A DNA stretch of 64,000 bases from Bromus sterilis (GCA_950022295.1 OX465597.1:400711016-400775015); one strand, 5' to 3'. Positions 1 through 12,018 are shown, numbered from the stretch's first letter. Notes: generated by a model from the letters alone, not told the origin. Numbers and translations are program-made.

Positions 1-3000
1 CAAGCAGCTCGCTGGAGGGGCAGAGCGCAGCGACGATGCCACCGCGACATCTCGCGTATTCCTGGCCACCTAGGCCCCCTCTCCTCGCCAAGAAGCCGCC
101 ACGCGCACGCCGCACCTTTCCCCCTTGCCCGTGGTCGCCCTCCCCCTCTCCTTCTTCGTCTTCTCCGTGAGCACCCGAGAGCTGCCGGAGCACCGCCGTG
201 CTCAACTCGTAGCCATCGTCGCCGCTGAGCCAAGGCTTCGTGTCCAGCGTGTTCGCCGCAGACTACTTCACCAAGGTGGAGAAGATCGAGAGCCCGGAGA
301 CACTGGAGCCGCCGATTTCTTCAACATCGCCTCGCCGGAGCCGCAAGAGCTCGCCGAGAATTACCTCGTCCTCGAGCCATCCCCGCCGTAGCCGTCAGCT
401 CCATTGACTCCGGGGTGAGCTCCCCATCTTTCCCCCTATCCCCAACCTCTCCCGTGTCTAGAAACCTCACAACCGTCGAGCTTGTCTTCTGCCGCCGCGC
501 GCATGTCGTCGCCGACGTAGTCTCCGGCAGCGCAGGCGACCCCCTCCTACACCAATCGACGCGGGCGAGCACAAGGAGTCGCCTGGTGCCGTTCGTTGGC
601 CAAATGGAGCCCTGCTCCGCCGTTCCGTGCGGGCGCCGCTGTGACCCGTGGTCACCGGCGGTTAGCCGCCGGCCACTTTGGCCTAATGACCCTTAATCAC
701 CCACTAACCCACCCCGCACCCACTGACAGTGGGGCCCAAACCCCCCCTAACCCCTCTGTTAATTAAGCTAACAGGGAATTAACCCCACTGTGGCTGACAA
801 GCAGGCCCACAGGTCAGAGGCCCCCCTACGTCAGCATGAGGTCATGCTGACGCAGTAAAGGGGTTTTTCTAAATAAAAGAATTACAGAAAATCCAGGAAT
901 TCATATAAACTTTGGAAATTCATAGAAAATTCAAATCAACTCCAAATTAAACATATAATATATGAAAAATTATCAGAAAAATGCAAGGATTAAGAATATG
1001 CAATTTGTTTTTATGTTTGACCATTTTAAAATGGGTAAACAGTAGCAAATGTGCATATGGCTTAATTTGAATTCAAATTTGAAGTTTGAATTTGCATTCC
1101 AAATGCAATATACTTCAATTAAATTGAATTTTCCACAAATCAGTACCCTTTACATCATGTCACAACTTAACATGTGCTTGAGCATTGTACTTTATTTGTG
1201 TCCCCCTTTGTTGATGATTGTGCCGGTAACAGCTTTGCCGAGACGGTGATCACCCCCGAAGGAGAAGACCACCGTTAAGACCCGTGTATCGTCAGGAAGG
1301 CAAGCAAACCCCATTGATCATGTCTATAAAATCCCAATTCCCTCTCAGTCTCGCTTATGCATGTTTAGGAGATCACCTTGTATCGATTCTACCGCATAGT
1401 TGAAACCATATCCGATGAATGACCTATCATCTTGTCACAGTAGTAAGAAAACCACAATCCTAGCTGACATAGGAGTTGATTGATATCATGTGGCCCCTGC
1501 AACTGTTACGGCTTATTGCATGCTTAGTGTTACAGTGAGGTTGCTTTTGATGTGAGTCGGGATGATAGTGAACATGGTGTTGATGAGAGTGAAACTGTGT
1601 TGGTGAATCCACCCTAATACAAGGTGAACGATGAGAGGCTGTGTAGGAGTACACAGTGGGTTGTCTCGTTGAACACCGCCTTAAGCACCGAGTTCTTGTA
1701 TGGTAATCCAAGACAAAGAGTACAACCACATATTGGGCTCACTGACCCCTATCGGCCTAGTAACTTGATCCGTGTCGACGTCCAGGAGTCACATTAGTTC
1801 GGGCTTTCCATTTGACATGTGCATAGAAAAAGAACGAAGGAACTGGTTGCATCATATAGATATGTGGGTGCACCTGTGAGGCAGGAAAACCATCTGCCAG
1901 AGGTAGCGTCTCGGTCACTTACATTGTTTGAGTCCCTTTCGTTGATCCGGCCGGGCTCTCGAGCGGAGGCAAACTCAGATAGTCGACTCCTGGAATAGGC
2001 CGGTTGTGAGCGAAGTGTCGTGGTGAACATCCTCGCTGTCACCTCTTGAACGGTGGCGAGACCTGGCGGTAACCGATGGTCATGTGTGTGTAGCTTACAC
2101 CCTTGCAAGGTTAATAAAACTATTCGAATAGCCGCGTCCGCGGTTATGGACTACTTGGAACCTGTACCTGATTATTAGACAACTTGAAATGGATACTTCT
2201 AAAATACACCAAGATAAGTGTGAGTGCTATGGCGTGCTTTATCGTGGGGAAGTCGAGGAAGGCACCATAGTGGTGTAATTGGTTGGAGATGTAGTGGACT
2301 CGTGTACGCTTCTTACCTCAAGTCTGGTATTCGTAGTTCAGGATTAGCCAAGTCAAAGCTGGCACTTCTGCATGATGAAACCGCACCTCCCTTTACCGTG
2401 ATACTTGAGCATGAGTAGTATAGATCTGATGTAAGTCTTGCTGAGTACGAATTTGTACTCACGTTTGCTTATTCTATGTTTTAGATGAGAAACCGGACCC
2501 CGATGGAGTCACCAACCCGAAGCTCGACGTTGACCTTGGTAGCATAGTTCCAGACAGCAGTCTGGTCCCTCGTGGAAGGGCATGTATGTTTACAAGGCTT
2601 CTCTAAGCCATTTGTTAAACTTGTCTGTACTCAGACCTAATTTGCTTTCGTTGTATGATGAAATGTTGATCACATACATGTGATCTTTGTATGCTCTATG
2701 TGTAAGTAAATAAAGAAGTACTTTGTAGAGTTATGTGATGATACCTGCTGTTCATACTAGGCATGTGTGCTGCGTGTATGTTTATAACATGCATGTCTTA
2801 GTATGGGTTTTCGAGACCTTAGTTGTGATCTGGCTGGCAGTCTTTTATACTCCAAGTGGCCCTTAGATGTGCGCAGCTTGGGGCATCGCGATGCGATTGC
2901 TCGTGACTCTGTCACGTGCACACTTTGTTGTATGATCGAGCCCGCCCTAGACCCCGACTAAGTGGTCGGGCTGGAGTAAGTCTATGTAAGAGTTAGGATT

Positions 3001-3255
3001 CAATCGATAACATGGTTGAGGCGACTTGTCTATGAGTATGGGATTCACCACCCATAAGCATCTAGACTTGTGAGCGGACGATAAGGACCCATCTCAGATG
3101 ATCATCCGGCCTGAATGGGATGCCCCTCACGTTCGATGCTTACCGAGAACGTTCTGTGCTTGGCCTTGTCTGCTTAGACAATTGGGTACGGTTCTCGGCT
3201 CTCCATGTGATTGTATCGTGACTGGAATTACATACGCTAACCCCGGGTCCCGACA
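1..3255 (+). mobile_element. Long LTR of a retrotransposon, left part outside the window
   Basis: The right end is sharp. A CCCGACA-type LTR terminus ends at 3255, and the next base resumes the coding frame of the antisense gene of the Tat element, so this LTR is inserted in that gene. At least 3.2 kb is visible, which is long for an LTR. A TATA-like TATAAAAT at 1325-1332 and an AATAAA at 2709-2714 suggest plus orientation, but the terminal inverted repeat makes orientation uncertain. Bases 1-700 are GC-rich and 880-1150 AT-rich. No gag or pol is seen. It could be a solo LTR or one LTR of a full element lying to the left. The expected 5-bp target duplication is CAGCT (3256-3260) with its partner outside the window. 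Confidence 0.6.
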
Positions 3256-4699
3256 CAGCTCGAGGTCAACAATCAATCGGCCGAGATCAATAGGCTGAGA
3301 GGTAACTTCTTTATCATTTCTATCTTCCCTCTGACTGACAATTTCTCTTGTATTAACATTTGTATGTCTTCCTCTAGTTTGTGTTCCCATGGTGGATGAC
3401 CTTCAGGGCCGAATCGCCGAATTGACCCCTGAGCTTAATCAGCAAGGACCTGCACTTACTGCAGCCAAGCAAGAGACGGCCCGACTGCAGGGGGTGGAGA
3501 ACGATTTGACTTGGACCATCCAAAACCTCCTCTACGAGATGGCTGCTCTGAAGACGAAACACTCAGACGACCTGGCCGCCGTGGCTGCTTCTGGCGATGA
3601 ACTTCGCGCTGAGCGAAATGCGGCTGTAGCTGCCCGAGAAACGATGCAAACCAAGAGGGATGATGCCATCGCGGCCCGAGACTCCATCCGGAAAGATCGC
3701 GACGAGCATATTGCCAAATATGAGGAGCTGGAGAAGCGCAATTATGAAGAAACAACTCGACTGCGCCGCAGGGCCAAGGGCCTCTGCGATACAATGAGCG
3801 AGATGGACGTCCTTCTTGGCGGTGAGTACTTCTTGCCTCCGAGTGCGTTTCCGACTGCTTCCTTCTTTTGTGTTATTACTCATACTTCTCTTCGTGATGC
3901 AGAGGCCTAGACTGAATCTGAAGCAGCTGCTTATGCAGCCATGGCCAAATCTCGAGAGGAGACCGTCGCGGCCGGAGGGACCTGCCAGCTTGATGATGAT
4001 GTCTGGACTCGGCACGAGTATTTGATTGGCACAGCAGCTCGCATTCCTGTCATCAAGGGGATTGCATTGTCTTTCAAACTTGGCATTCTGAAGATTGCCG
4101 AGTTGTTGTGGTCGCCGACTGAGCTCAAGGTTGGACTCCAGAGGATGAAGCATGCTGCCAGCTCCTCTGCCGAGATCCGCAGACCGGGAACTCAGGACGA
4201 AGAAGATTCTGACAAGGGAGAGGCTCCGAATGCTACCACCGAGCAGACTCGGATTCTTCTAAAGGCCATCCCACGTCGGATCGACGTCTTGCTCAACTCT
4301 GCTGGTCGGACCGGTGCGGAAACTGCTCTTCAGACTGTGCTGAGCTGGTACCCTCAAGTGAAGCTTCCCAAGATTTACAACCTCAGAGAGAACGCAGACG
4401 ACGTGCTTGAGAAGACCTATGCTGAGGTGAATCGGCTCGCCAGCACTATGGTGAACTGGTTTTCTCCCTACGACTACACTCTGTATCTCGACGAGCGAGG
4501 GAACCCGCTGGCTGCAACTTCCATCTCTGGCTTGGCCGAAGAGCTTTCTGACAGCGGTTCGTCCCATACTTCTCCGAGGTCCAAGCAAGCTGGTACCACA
4601 TCTTCTGACGCGCAGTCGGATCCGGATGCCGCCACTGCGCAAGCCGATCCGACTGCTCCGACTGCTAGCTCTGCGCCATCAACTGCCCCGACTTCTTGA
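3256..4699 (+). pseudogene. Spliced antisense gene of the Tat element (coiled-coil protein), interrupted
   Basis: Three coding blocks fit together in frame: the end of an exon at 3256-3301, an exon at 3378-3821 and an exon at 3903-4699 (TGA at 4697-4699). The introns at 3302-3377 and 3822-3902 are 76 and 81 bp with GT-AG ends, and the reading frame is kept across both. The first exons are rich in Leu, Glu, Arg and Ala and read as a coiled coil; the C-terminus is Ser/Thr/Pro/Ala-rich. Such an opposite-strand gene between integrase and 3' LTR is known in Tat elements, often annotated as a putative gypsy-type transposon protein; its role is unknown. A TAG at 3908-3910, two codons into the last exon, breaks the frame, and the upstream exons are removed by the LTR ending at 3255. 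Confidence 0.75.
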
Positions 4700-5496
4700 G
4701 CCGTGCCACCGACGACGCCCTTTGCCTCTGCCGCCGACCTCTTACCGGCCTTATCTTATTTTTACTTTCAGAGTAGTTGCTTGTAAGACATGGTTTTAAT
4801 TCCCCCGATACCTACTGGGTGTGGTTTTGATGTAATGAACTTATTCGGCCCTAGGCCTGTTATCTCTATGCAACCCGATTGCTTGTTGCAAGTTTTATTT
4901 GTGTGATCGACTTTGCGTCTTTGTCGGTTTCTTTTATCGATCTGCACTTGGGGGTGTCATGCCTTGTCCATGTTGCCACCGACATGCGGTCTGCAATCGG
5001 ATCGAAGGTTGATTTCCAGCCAAGGTTCGATAAGTTTTTGAACTTACACGACAAGATTTAACGCAAAGGATTCTGCAATGTTAGGAGCCGATTGCTCGCT
5101 GTCGTGCTCGATGCACCGGTCTGCGGCACAATCGGTAACTGACTTTATCGGCTATACCCTTTTTAGAGCGTTTCGACTTGTTTCTCGGAAATTTGTACTG
5201 CCGACTGCCCCAACCGCTGCCTTTCTCAATGCCAGAACCACTCTCGTGACTTGTGCTCAAGTCGGGTGCTAAGTTGAGTGCCAGCCCGCAGCCCCCGTGC
5301 CTCGTTGGCTTATTTTTTTGACCTCGTGGTCGGTCAGTCCCCGAGTGCGTTATTCACGTTTCGGGTATGAGGAAGCGTTGCCGACTTGGGCTAGCTTTTC
5401 GAATAAAATTATGCAAAGGTAATCGAATGCTCTTTTTCAGAGGCATGATAGCTTTACTGATTGTTTTGCCGAATGGCGTACATAAATTTCTGCCGC
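4700..5496. other. Non-coding spacer of the Tat element
   Basis: This lies between the stop of the antisense gene (plus strand) and the stop of integrase (minus strand), so the two genes converge here. It probably holds 3' untranslated sequence of both transcripts. I see no convincing conserved coding frame; short open frames are T-rich and unrecognised. Confidence 0.6.
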
Positions 5497-6690
5497 TCAA
5501 CTATAGAACGGACATAAAAGCTCGGCGTTCCATGGCCGCTCCGTTTCTACTCCTGATGTGTCTTTATGCCGAGTGCCCTTGGTGCAGTCGATCAAATAAT
5601 AGGAGTTGTTCTTGAGCGCGCGGCTGATGACGAATGGTCCTTCCCAGGGTGAGGATAGCTTGTGCTGCCCGTCTGACTTCTGAATTCGGCGTAGCACCAT
5701 GTCGCCCTCTCGGAAGGCGAGAGGACGAATCTTCTTGCTGTGGTAGTGCCGCAACTTCTGCTGGTAGACTGCCGACCTGGACAAGGCCAGCAAACAAGCT
5801 TCTTCCTTGAGATCGACGCCGTCTTCTCGTGCTAACTTGGCTTCTTCCTCGATGTACAAGGCATGCCGAGGTGAATCAAACTCGATGTCGGATGGGATGA
5901 TTGCTTCTGATCCATACACCAGGAAGAAAGGAGTGAATCCAGTCGACCTATTTGGTGTGGTCCTTAAGCTGAACAGTACTGCTGGGAGCTCTTCAATCCA
6001 TGCTCCTGGTGCCCTCTCAAGTGGCTCCACCAATCGGGGTCTGATACCCGAGAGGATGAGGCCATTTGCTCTTTCTACTTGACCATTCGACTGGGGATGC
6101 ACCACAGATGCAAGATCAAGCCGAATGCCCTGTTGGGATGCATATCGAGCCAGTGCCCCCTTTGCAAAATTGGTGCCGTTGTCAGTGATGATGCTATTGG
6201 GCACGCCATATCTGCACACGATGTCGGCCACAAAACGGACCGCAGTCGGACCATCCAGCTTCTTGATCGGGCAGGCTTCAATCCACTTGGTGAATTTATC
6301 CACTGCAACCAGGAGATGTGTCATGCCACTTCGGGCCCTCTTGAATGGACCAACCATATCCAAACCCCATACTGAAAACGGCCATGCTATTGGGATTGTC
6401 TTCAATGATGATGCTGGCTGATGACTTTTTGCCTTGAACCGCTGGCAGCCCTTGCAATATTTCACCAAATTCTCAGCCGCTGCAAGCACAGTCGGCCAAT
6501 AGAAACCATGTCGGAAATCTTTGCTGACAATGGCTTTTGCAGACGCGTGATGACCGCATTCACCTTGATGGATGTCTCTGAGCAACTCCAAGCCTCTGTC
6601 TTCTTCTACACATCTCTGAAAGACACCAGTTGCACTTTTGCGCACTAGCTCGTTGTTGATTATTGTGTATGCCCAAGATCGGCGGATGAT
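5497..6690 (-). pseudogene. Integrase domain of Tat pol
   Basis: The frame is open from just after the TAA at 6691-6693 to the stop at 5497. It starts with an N-terminal zinc-binding region (HH followed by CKGC), then the rve catalytic core with all three acidic residues visible: Asp in WGLDMVGPF, Asp in IITDNGTNF and Glu in HPQSNGQVER. The C-terminal part has the gypsy-type segment around SPWEGPFVI. It would join element DNA to the host chromosome. It is the last domain of the pol polyprotein, and no separate start is expected; the Met at 6645 is only the first Met in the open frame. The domain itself looks intact, but it cannot be made as part of pol in this copy. Confidence 0.88.
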
Positions 6691-7860
6691 TTATCTTGAC
6701 TCTGCTTCGTCTTCTGGAAGGACTCCGTCTGCTAGGAAATCTCTAATCGGCTGTGCCCATGATGGCGCACTGACGACTACCATTACTGCTTCATGCTGGG
6801 GTACAACGTCTTCTTGGATCTCGGCTTCTTGGCCATTGGCCTCTTGGATCTCTGTCATCTCGACTTCTGTCTCTGAACTGCCGATTGCGGCGCCTGGCAC
6901 GCATTCGGCAGCCCCTGGTTTGCAATCGGCAGCCCCTGTTGCTGCCGGCTCTGCTGCTGCTGAAGCACCTTGGGCGCTTGACTGCTTCTTCAGAGTTGGA
7001 ATTTTTGCCGGTTGCGCTTCTTTTGCCTTCTTCAACGTTTCAAGGTCGGTCTCCGAGATGAAGATGGACTCAGACTCTGGGGATGGCATGATGGATGGCT
7101 TCCTGATGTGCTCAAGTGATACGCCTGGTGGGATAGCTTGCCTTGTTGAGCCGAGCTTGGACAATGCATCTGCTGCTTCGTTGTTTGCTCTCGGCACATG
7201 GTGGAACTCACATCCTTCAAAGTACCCACTGATCTGATGCACTAGGAAACGATAGCTTGCCATATTTGCATCCTTTGCATCCCAGGTGCCTGTGCACTGC
7301 TGCACCACTAAATCGGAGTCACCAAAACACTCAATATTCCGAATGCCTATTTCCTTTGCCAGCTTGATACCATGCACAAGGGCTTCGTACTCGGCAACTT
7401 TATTTGATGCTGCAAAGTGAATCTGGAGCACATACTGCAGTTGATCTCCTCTTGGTGAAGTGAGCACTACGCCAGCCCCTAGGCCGCTCTTCATCTTGGA
7501 TCCGTCAAAATGCATTCGCCAGAAATCCGATCCTGGGAACTGCGGCATATATTGAGTTTCAGCCCAGTCCACCAGGAAATCGGCCAATGCTTGCGACTTG
7601 ATTGCTGTTCTCGGCTCATACTGGATGCCATGGTTGGCGATCTTGATTGCCAACTTTTCCACTCTTCCGGTTTCATCTCTGCTTCCTATGATGTCGGCCA
7701 ATGGGGCCGAGCTGACGACCGTGACCAATTGGGCTTGAAAATATGGCTTCAATCTCTTGGCCGCCATGTACACTCCATAGCACATCTTATGGTAGTGAGG
7801 GTAGTTTTGCTTGGACGCCGAGAGGACTTCACTGATATAATACACAGGTCGCTGAATCTG
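6691..7860 (-). pseudogene. Degenerate RNase H, additional RNase H and linker of Tat pol
   Basis: The first part continues the RT-linked RNase H (segment YYISEVLS...KMCYGVY). A second RNase H follows, starting near FWRMHFDGSKMKSG, with the acidic positions of an RNase H fold visible: Asp in FDGS, Glu in AEYEAL, Asp in GDSDLVV and Asp in NNEAADALSK. This second RNase H marks Tat elements and would degrade RNA in RNA:DNA hybrids during reverse transcription. The C-terminal linker is Ala/Gly/Glu-rich with short GAA-type repeats. It ends at an in-frame TAA (6691-6693), after which the integrase frame continues unchanged, so the TAA is a nonsense mutation rather than a true end. Confidence 0.85.
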
Positions 7861-9040
7861 CTATGCCTTGTCCTTCTCGGGCCGCTCCACCACCATAACT
7901 GCACTGATCACCCGATTGGTTGCCGCAATGTACAACATCATTGGCTCCTTCTCAATCGGGGCAGCCAGAATCGGCGCAGTGGAGAGCATGCGCTTGTGCT
8001 CTCGGAATGCTTCGCTTGCCTGAGGTGTCCAGGTGAACTTCTCCGTCTTCTTCATCAGCTGATACAACGGGATTGCTTTTTCACCCAGCCGATTGAGAAA
8101 TCGGCTGAGTGATGCGAGGCAACCGGTGAATTTCTGCACTTGCTTCAGGTTCTTGGGTTGCTCCATTTGCTCGATTGCGGCTATCTTCTCGGGATTGCAT
8201 TCGATTCCTCTCTCGGAAACGAGAAATCCCAAGAGCTTGCCGGCTTGGACTCCAAAAACACATTTCTCCGGATTGAGCTTGATCTGATAAGTTCTCGAAT
8301 TTGCAAATGTCTCTCGGAGGTCGTCTAGGAGTGTGAATCCCTTTGCCGACTTCACCACCAAATCGTCCACGTAGACGTGGAGGTTCCTGCCGAGTTGGGA
8401 GTGTGTACATCTCTGAATTGTACGCTGATAAGTGGCACCTCCATTCTTCAAACCAAAAGGCATGGTGATATAACAATAAGCCCCGAAAGGGGTTATAAAT
8501 GCGGTTTTTATTTGATCTTCCACGGAAGGTTTGATCTGGTGATAGCCAGCTGTGGCATCCAGAAAAGACAAAATCTCGCAGCCGGCCGTAGAATCAATCA
8601 CTTGATCGATACGGGGCAGAGCAAACGGATCCTTCGGGCACGCCTTGTTCAAGCAAGTGTAGTCGATACACATGCGCCAGGTCTTGTTCTTCTTCATGAC
8701 GAGGACTGGATTCGCCAGCCACTCGGGGTAAAACACTTCCATGATGAAACTTGCAGCTTGCAGCTTCGCAATCTCTTCGCCGATTGCCCTTCTCTTATCT
8801 TCAGAAAAACGTCTCAGGGGTTGCTTGACCGGCTTCAAGCCTGGCCGAATGTGCAGCTTGTGCTCGGTGAGTTCTCTCGGCACACCATGCATGTCTTGTG
8901 GAGACCATGCGAAGATGTCACGATTCTCACGGAGAAACTCGACGAGCTCGCTTTCCTATTTGTCGCTAAGTCCAGCTCCGACTACAACGAACTTGGTTGA
9001 GTCGGAGGGATCTAGAGCGATCTTCTTGCTGTCCTTGGCC
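7861..9040 (-). pseudogene. Reverse transcriptase domain of Tat pol
   Basis: Gypsy-type reverse transcriptase motifs occur in order: WRMCIDYTCLNKACPKD, FLDATAGYHQI, FGAYCYITMPFGLKNGGATYQR and the catalytic box YVDDLVVKS, then the thumb with FLGFLVSERGIE. It would copy the element RNA into DNA. The frame begins one base out of register with the gag-protease frame, near a run of T at about 9040. It is broken by TAG codons at 8956-8958 and 7861-7863; after each stop the same frame resumes with expected family sequence (upstream, residues matching the DPSDSTK and REN-DIFAWSP region of Tat pol). The catalytic Asp residues are kept, so the domain decayed only by stops and the frameshift. Confidence 0.87.
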
Positions 9041-11702
9041 GACTGAAAAGCGATTCCTCATCTGCTCTCTTGGCTGGGCTGACTGGGAGTGGATTCTTGT
9101 TCTGCGCTTGCGCCATTGCAATCACCTTGCCGAGCTGACGCTTCTCCGTCTCCACCACTAGAGATTCAGCCAAACTGCTGCCAGCGGATGTGCACTCGAG
9201 GGACTTCCTGAAGTCCCCGGTGACAGTGATGACGCCGTTTGGCCCTGGGATCTTCATCTTGAGGTAAGTCTGTTGCGCATTGAACATGAACTTGGAAAAT
9301 GCGGGCAGTCCCAACAGAGCATGATAAGGACTGCCGAGGTCGGCGACCTCAAACCAAATCGGCTCCCTCCTGAAATTTTCTTCTGTGCCAAATATGACAT
9401 CCAGCCGAATGCGACCCATGGGGGTGCAAGACAATCCAGGGACAATCCCATGGAAAGTTGTCCGACTTCGCTCCAGATCCTTCTCGGTGAGCCCTAGCTT
9501 GATCAAGGTGTCTCTGTACAGAATGTTGATTGTGCTTCCTCCATCGACGAGCACTCGGGAGAACTTGCATGAAAATCTTGGTCCTGCGAACAGAGCATCA
9601 ACCACAAGCAGATAATTGCCCGGATTCGACAAGATGGTGGGGTGATCTGCTCTGTCCCAGGATATAGGACACTCGGTCCAATGCATGAACTGAGGAATCG
9701 GCGGCATGGTGGCATTGACTTCTTGAGCTCGGGCTCTCCGACTGCCCTTGTCGGTGGATTCACTGGTGAAAATCATGTAGGCGGCGTCTTGCCGCGGGAA
9801 CTGGTTCTGCTGATGAGGTGGTCCTCTGTTCTGGGGTGGTGGTGGGGGTGGAGGTGGTAAAGCTTCTCCCTTTGCAATCCTTCTCACAAAATCACACTGC
9901 CGAGTTGTGTGCGCAGACGGCCTGCCAGGAGTGCTGTGCAATTTGCACGGTGCATCCAGCATGTCATCAAATGTGTACTTGGGCTTCATCTGCCCCGGCG
10001 GCCTCACATTGGGTCTCATCTTGTGACTGCCTCCTGCAGCCCCTGGATCTTCTTCGTTCTGGACAGCGGCCACCTGCCGACTGCCATACTGAGTGTCTGG
10101 CTGCTCATCCTTGCGCTTGCCATTGTTCTGCTGGTTGTTGTTGTTTTTGCAGTTGTTCTCTCTTCTTTCCTTCCGACTGAGGCATTGGTTCCCTGTGTCC
10201 GACTGCGGAGCCCCTGGTGACTGAATTACACCTCCAACTCCGAGCTGGATAGGGCGCATCGCAGAATCGGACACAGCAAAAGAGTTGGCCACCTTCATGA
10301 GCTCGGCGAGCGATGTGAAATCTTTGCGGAGCAACTTGTGTTTCAGCATTGAATCGGCCAAGCATCCATCCGTGAAGTATTGAATGGCCTGGATCTCATG
10401 GACTCCTTGACATGAGTTCTTCAGCTTGATCCACCGAGATAGGTAATCTCGGAGGGGTTCATCCTTGCCCTGCACACAAAGAGCCAACTGTCGTGGGAGG
10501 TTGGGCCTCTCATATGTGCTCGTGAAGTTGTGAATGAATACACTTGTAAAATCTTCCCAACAATTCACACTGTCCTTGGGAAAACTGTTCAACCAAGTCC
10601 GAGCTGAACCCTCCAGCATCAAGGGTGCATAGCGGACTGCCACGCGCCGACTGCCCCCTGAAATGCGAACTGCGGTCAGGTAATCGGACAACCAATCTTC
10701 TGGCTTCACAGAACCATTGTACTTGGGAGTGTCTCTCGGCAGCGTGAATCCTTTGGGAAACTTCTCGGTCCGAATGCGATGACCGAAACACGACGGGCCA
10801 GCCTCTCCTTCTTCATCCTCTTGAGCCTCTTTCTCCAGGAGCTCAATGCGATGCCTGGCATCATTCTGACCGATTTGGCGAGGGCCAAGTCGGGCGCTGA
10901 TTGCTGGTCTTGGTGCCGACTGCTGAGGCACGTCATTGCGCCTGCTGTTAACAGCTGGTTTTTCAATTCTTCTGCTTGCTGCTGGGGGTGGCCGCTTGCT
11001 CCTAACCCTACTCTCATGCCGAGATGGGGCAGGCTGTTGTCTGTTCTGGCGCGATGCATTCGGTCGCTGGCTAGCTTCTGGATTCGGCCTCACAGTTCCT
11101 CTTGACGCCCCAGGTCCTGCATTCTGATTCTCCATTGCCACGAGCCTCTGCTCCTTCGCGGCTACCAGGAGTTCACGCATTCGGCGCGTCTGCTCTCGCC
11201 GCTCATCTCCCTCCAGGTCTTCTAGCTCGAGTGCTATCTTCTCGGCTGCTCTCAGGTTTTTGTCTGGAGTGCTGTATGTCGGCCTCTGGATGAATGCCGA
11301 TTGCGCCGGCTGCTCTGACTGCACCGGCCTCCTCGGCCGCTCCGGTTGCTCAGCTCCCGACAGCTGCTGGTTGACTGCTCTTCCTCGGCTTCTCAACTCT
11401 TCTAAGACCACGGGCTCAATCGGCCGACGTGGTCCTGCATGTGCTGCGTTGTATTCCCTTGTGATGGCTCCCAGCCTGCGCTCTTCTGCTAACACCTTCT
11501 CGGCCCTGCGAGCAAGAGCGAGCCGTGCCGTCTCCAGCTCGGTGTGCACTTGATCGGGGTCACCATTCCTGTTCACGGGTGTGTATAACACATCCCGCAA
11601 CGCACTGGTGCCAAATCTCTCTGCAGCCTCCGCTGCCTCCTTGGCTGTCCTAGCCGCACTCGCCGCACCGCGATTGCTCGATGAAGATGCCCCCGCCATC
11701 AT
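9012..11702 (-). CDS. Gag-protease polyprotein of the Tat element
   Basis: About 896 residues from the first Met after the primer-binding site (11702). The open frame extends further upstream through the primer site into the LTR, so that part is unlikely to be translated. Residues about 60-300 are charged and Arg/Gln-rich. A Retrotrans_gag domain lies at about 311-476 (RTEKFPKGF ... ELMKVANSF), and a zinc-knuckle-like C-x2-H ... H-x4-C pattern at about 586-603, followed by a run of prolines. The aspartic protease is at about 715-830 with active-site VDGGSTIN. Gag forms the particle and the protease cuts the polyproteins. No stop interrupts it, but it is out of frame with pol by one base near 9040. 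Confidence 0.88.
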   Translation of the reverse strand: MMAGASSSSNRGAASAARTAKEAAEAAERFGTSALRDVLYTPVNRNGDPDQVHTELETARLALARRAEKVLAEERRLGAITREYNAAHAGPRRPIEPVVLEELRSRGRAVNQQLSGAEQPERPRRPVQSEQPAQSAFIQRPTYSTPDKNLRAAEKIALELEDLEGDERREQTRRMRELLVAAKEQRLVAMENQNAGPGASRGTVRPNPEASQRPNASRQNRQQPAPSRHESRVRSKRPPPAASRRIEKPAVNSRRNDVPQQSAPRPAISARLGPRQIGQNDARHRIELLEKEAQEDEEGEAGPSCFGHRIRTEKFPKGFTLPRDTPKYNGSVKPEDWLSDYLTAVRISGGSRRVAVRYAPLMLEGSARTWLNSFPKDSVNCWEDFTSVFIHNFTSTYERPNLPRQLALCVQGKDEPLRDYLSRWIKLKNSCQGVHEIQAIQYFTDGCLADSMLKHKLLRKDFTSLAELMKVANSFAVSDSAMRPIQLGVGGVIQSPGAPQSDTGNQCLSRKERRENNCKNNNNQQNNGKRKDEQPDTQYGSRQVAAVQNEEDPGAAGGSHKMRPNVRPPGQMKPKYTFDDMLDAPCKLHSTPGRPSAHTTRQCDFVRRIAKGEALPPPPPPPPQNRGPPHQQNQFPRQDAAYMIFTSESTDKGSRRARAQEVNATMPPIPQFMHWTECPISWDRADHPTILSNPGNYLLVVDALFAGPRFSCKFSRVLVDGGSTINILYRDTLIKLGLTEKDLERSRTTFHGIVPGLSCTPMGRIRLDVIFGTEENFRREPIWFEVADLGSPYHALLGLPAFSKFMFNAQQTYLKMKIPGPNGVITVTGDFRKSLECTSAGSSLAESLVVETEKRQLGKVIAMAQAQNKNPLPVSPAKRADEESLFSRPRTARRSL

Positions 11703-12018
11703 GACGGCTGCATGCACTCGGCCATCCTCTTCGCCGGATGCTGCACTGCAGCCCCTGGTTGAGAGCGGATCCGTGACGCACGAGAAGACGCGAATCTCCC
11801 TGGGATATGCCTCGGGGAAGCTGCCGATGAAGAGGCGATGACTGCCGACCTGCAGTGACACGCCGAGCGGCAGGGGTGCACCGGCCCCGTACCGCGCCGA
11901 GTAGTCCACCACGTAATCGATTGCCCCACGCCTAAGAATCAGGCCAGAGGTGTGGCTACCGCCTGATGCAGAGGAAAATCCCGTCCGGATCTTTACTCCA
12001 GTCGACGCCTCGGTCTGC

